Shown here: positions 42,878 through 45,448 of the stretch, piece after piece
Numbering within the stretch: the first letter of the stretch is position 1
Layout: every line of letters begins with the position of its first letter
Source of the DNA: Candidatus Cloacimonadota bacterium
GTDB lineage: Bacteria > Cloacimonadota > Cloacimonadia > Cloacimonadales > Cloacimonadaceae
Length of the DNA: 45,448 nucleotides
Direction of reading: 5' to 3'
Assembly (NCBI GenBank): GCA_020532545.1
Contig: JAJBAW010000020.1
Coordinates: forward strand, 1 to 45,448
Notes under the pieces: generated by a model
Database searches by the model: none
Told to the model about the DNA's origin: nothing
What the model saw: only the letters and a program-made list of their open reading frames with translations
Position numbers and translations under genes: made by a program

Positions 42878-45259
42878 CTATTTCGCCAGAATCAGGCGTT
42901 GGGGTCTTTGTGGTTTTCCATCAATGCTTGTGCGCAGAAAATAGATGCCAGAGGCAAGCTGCCTACCGGCATCATCAGTGCCTTCCCACACGGCAAGCTG
43001 CTCACCCTTGCTTTGCCTGTCACTGATTATAGTTTTAAGCAATTGTCCTCTGAGATTATAGACTTGCAGCTTGACTCCAGAGGCTTTTTCCAGATTGTAG
43101 CGGATATTTACCTGCCCGGCAAAGGGATTTGGATACGTGCTCAGCACAAGGCCGGACGGGGGAAGGACATCAAAGAGGTCTGTAACGGATACGTATGATA
43201 TTGCGTCATATTCATAGCAGCCCATATCTATTCTGCCATCCCAGACGCGATAATTGCCAGCCAGATCGTAAGGCAATAGTCCCAAACCAGTGGTATCCGG
43301 CGTAGCGCTATTGATGCAGGGGGAACCTTCGGCAAGCTGGGCATAGCGCGGACTCTCGTGATGCAAACTGCTGAACATAGGGGGAGCGCTAATATTGTTT
43401 GGGCCATAATTCAGGTTTGTTTCATAGGGACTATAGTGAATCCCACCCGCTCCACCACGGATGTTGTTATAATCCAGATAAAGGTTGGTTACAGGGACAC
43501 TATGAGGGTGGGCGACTGCCACAATCTCATAGTCACAAGACCGATTGTAAAAGATATTGTTGCGAAACTCAATGTCTCCCATTACACTGATGGCGGCATA
43601 AATAGCACTATTATCGATGAAGCTGCAGTTTGTTACCCGATATCTATCCACATTTCCATTCATGAAGTGTATAGCAAATTCATCAAGGCTCTGAAGGTTG
43701 CTGAAAAGACAGTTATCGATATTAACATCGACAGGAGCATCAGCCCGGAAAAAATAACTGGAAACGTGAAAAACAGTCTGGTCTCTTGCTCCATAGAAAT
43801 CACGGAAAATGCAGTTTTGGAGCTTGAGGCTTTCGGTAAACCAAAAGTCAAATAAAGCAGTCTCTGTACTGCCGATAGTGCTGCGGATATTGCTAAATTC
43901 ACAATCTGTAATGGAGCCGCGCTTCCAGGGAATAGCTTGGATCCCTCCGACTTCTACCGCGATGATGTTCTTGACGATTATCTTGTTTAAGCTTATTGTT
44001 TCTGTCATGTTTATCAATATGCTACCCTGACGAGAAACCGAAAGATCCCGAATTGTTAGTCTGGAGACGGTGACATTGTCAGATAGTGTGCTCAGTAATA
44101 CAGGTCTGATTTCATCATTAGTATCGGATGTAATGCAAAAATCACCTATGTTGACATCCTGCACTTTGTATGAACTTATCACTGGGTGAGGAATTCCCTG
44201 GATGCAATTCACGAATTTGAATATAGTGTTTTCGGGTCCGCCTCCTATTACGTTAACATGGGATTTCAGCGGAATCGGACAGAGATACTGATCCGTATTT
44301 TCGTAAATCCCCGGCAAAAGATGCACCGTTTTGGGATTCAAGCTGTCTGAGGCGATATAATTGATGGCTTTGGCGATGTTTCTCCAAGCTGCAGCAGGGC
44401 TGAGCCCGCTGAGCTCATTATCACCTGTGGGGCTTACGTAAAGATCCTGGTTTATTTCTTCGCGAAAGGCTCTTTGATAGTGTATCGTATCCGTATAACC
44501 CTGAGTTTGATCGAAATTGGCATGACGGCCAATATAAAAATCCCCGGGTGCAGGAACTGTTACCAGATCAAGATAGATATCCAGATTAGCCTTCAGATCA
44601 GTTACATTTATGTCGCAGGGTTTGCCCCCGAAGTTTTCAAAAATCGAACAGCGGTTGACAGGATCAAAAATAATGGTCGGGGTATAATTTGTATAGGCCC
44701 ACAATATAATTCCTGCTCCCGCTGCAGAAGCCTGATTATGGTGAATTCTAAGGCCGCTCAGAAATAGGGAGGCTTTATAGGCAAAAATCCCTCCTCCAAG
44801 GGTTGCCATATTGTTGCGGATATCACAATTGATCAGAGAGACATCGCAACCGATATAAGCAAAAATCCCTCCTCCTTGATAGTAATTCTGCGCTCCAGAA
44901 GGGAAGCCGCGGCCATGCTCCAGGGTAAAACCTCTAAGGACCGCTCCCTGCTCCTGATGGTAAAAGCGGACACAACTGCCGCTGTGATTCCCATCTATAA
45001 TGGTGCTGCCGATGTAGCTGCTGTCATTTGTGGTGGCCTCCAGGGAGCAGAGCGTGATATTTTTCCCACCAAAGAGAACGTTTTCAAGGTATCTGCCGGG
45101 ATAGACCACTACACTGTCCGCCTGCGATGAAGCGTTGATCGCTGCCTGGATGGAGCTATAGGGCTGCGAGCCGTCTAGGGCTACCCGAAGCGTGCTTGCC
45201 ATGCAGTGGCAGCCTGTCAATACTGCCCATAGACAGATAATACGTTTGATGCTATTCAT
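42878..45259 (-). CDS. Secreted parallel beta-helix protein with type IX sorting domain
   Basis: A 793-residue exported protein. The signal peptide is about 1-21 (ICLWAVLTGCHCMAS). A first right-handed beta-helix of pectate-lyase type covers about 25-210 (YSSIQAAINASSQADSVVV, GGGIFAY repeated). A second helix, introduced by a DUF1565 motif (YVSPTGDNELSGLSP), covers about 280-690. The sorting domain occupies the last ~85 residues (LSTYPNPFAGQVNIRY to RLILAK). The N/C/F-rich ladder is characteristic of surface polysaccharide-binding or lyase proteins; no catalytic residues can be assigned. It is the second gene after another sorting-domain gene. Confidence 0.85.
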   Translation of the reverse strand: MNSIKRIICLWAVLTGCHCMASTLRVALDGSQPYSSIQAAINASSQADSVVVYPGRYLENVLFGGKNITLCSLEATTNDSSYIGSTIIDGNHSGSCVRFYHQEQGAVLRGFTLEHGRGFPSGAQNYYQGGGIFAYIGCDVSLINCDIRNNMATLGGGIFAYKASLFLSGLRIHHNQASAAGAGIILWAYTNYTPTIIFDPVNRCSIFENFGGKPCDINVTDLKANLDIYLDLVTVPAPGDFYIGRHANFDQTQGYTDTIHYQRAFREEINQDLYVSPTGDNELSGLSPAAAWRNIAKAINYIASDSLNPKTVHLLPGIYENTDQYLCPIPLKSHVNVIGGGPENTIFKFVNCIQGIPHPVISSYKVQDVNIGDFCITSDTNDEIRPVLLSTLSDNVTVSRLTIRDLSVSRQGSILINMTETISLNKIIVKNIIAVEVGGIQAIPWKRGSITDCEFSNIRSTIGSTETALFDFWFTESLKLQNCIFRDFYGARDQTVFHVSSYFFRADAPVDVNIDNCLFSNLQSLDEFAIHFMNGNVDRYRVTNCSFIDNSAIYAAISVMGDIEFRNNIFYNRSCDYEIVAVAHPHSVPVTNLYLDYNNIRGGAGGIHYSPYETNLNYGPNNISAPPMFSSLHHESPRYAQLAEGSPCINSATPDTTGLGLLPYDLAGNYRVWDGRIDMGCYEYDAISYVSVTDLFDVLPPSGLVLSTYPNPFAGQVNIRYNLEKASGVKLQVYNLRGQLLKTIISDRQSKGEQLAVWEGTDDAGRQLASGIYFLRTSIDGKPQRPQRLILAK

Positions 45260-45287
45260 AAGAAAATCCTTCTATAGTGAAAGCAAG

Positions 45288-45314
45288 AGGAGCCGGACGG
45301 TGAGCCCGGCTCCT
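45288..45314 (-). terminator. Putative hairpin terminator between sorting-domain genes
   Basis: AGGAGCCGG (45288-45296) pairs perfectly with CCGGCTCCT (45306-45314), with a 9-nt loop. On the minus strand it follows the stop of the partial gene by 6 nt. The downstream T content is modest (CTTGCTTTC). Confidence 0.6.
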
Positions 45315-45320
45315 GCAAGC

Positions 45321-45448
45321 TTATTTCAGCATCAGCATCTTTTTGATAAGCTGCTGTGAGCTGTTGGTTAATCTGTAGTAATAGACACCGCTGGCACACG
45401 AGCGGCCATTGGAATCCTTGCCATCCCAGATGGCAGTGTGGGGGCCCA
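45321..45448 (-). CDS. C-terminal end of a type IX-secreted protein, cut by window edge
   Basis: The minus-strand frame ending at TAA (45323-45321) is open to the window edge, giving 42 residues with no start codon in the window. It contains IWDGKDSNGRSCASGVYYYRL and ends KKMLMLK, the last strands of a Por/type IX sorting domain. What precedes the domain is outside the window. Confidence 0.85.
   Translation of the reverse strand, partial: GPHTAIWDGKDSNGRSCASGVYYYRLTNSSQQLIKKMLMLK

Overview
The window looks like a chromosomal segment from an uncultured, Gram-negative, anaerobic bacterium of the FCB group. Candidatus Cloacimonadota is the best guess (about 60% sure). Five proteins end in a type IX secretion (Por) sorting domain: three giant C25-type peptidase-like proteins, a parallel beta-helix protein and a 405-residue protein. 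A sixth, cut by the right edge, ends the same way. Amino-acid and purine fermentation genes, low-complexity dispersed repeats and roughly 50% GC fit digester or sediment members of that phylum. The assignment rests on protein style, because no rRNA gene is present.

Layout. 1-1125: end of a phosphonate/phosphite-type binding protein (phnD) and its ATPase (phnC), plus strand. 1194-1680: four tRNA genes (fMet, Met, Arg-TCT, His) with promoter and terminators. 1695-1957: 127-bp tandem repeats. 1996-5141 (minus): an exported protein of unknown function, fetA, fetB and a DMT-type transporter. 5429-6646: a sorting-domain protein. 7106-7615 (plus): a small outer-membrane barrel with a clear terminator.

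7993-19170 (minus) is the metabolic centrepiece, a ten-gene operon behind a near-consensus promoter. In transcription order it encodes ssnA, ygeY, a threonine-synthase-like PLP enzyme, a short hydantoinase/dihydropyrimidinase-like hydrolase, molybdenum and [2Fe-2S] subunits of a xanthine-dehydrogenase-type hydroxylase, ygeW, a second PLP enzyme, a MocA-like nucleotidyltransferase and a nitroreductase. The content matches anaerobic purine/urate degradation clusters (ygeW/ygeY/ssnA/hyuA/xdh). Here ygfK, ygeX and the FAD subunit are not seen, and two different PLP enzymes are present. A plausible flow is purine hydroxylation, hydrolytic ring opening, deamination or deacylation, carbamoyl transfer that could yield carbamoyl phosphate, and PLP-dependent elimination to a keto acid plus ammonia.

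19300-20590 is a scar zone holding two remnants of an AlbA_2/ATPase-type regulator and a dispersed hairpin repeat. 20602-37653 carries three tandem 5-kb paralogues of a C25-like secreted protein. Each has its own terminator and an almost identical box about 40-60 bp upstream of its start. The first copy lacks a 168-residue jelly-roll domain and the expected active-site cysteine. 37721-41059 (minus) encodes tyrS, a site-2-protease-like membrane protein and glutamine synthetase. 41475-42821 (plus) encodes a flavin disulfide oxidoreductase. 42878-45448 (minus) holds the beta-helix protein and the end of another sorting-domain protein.
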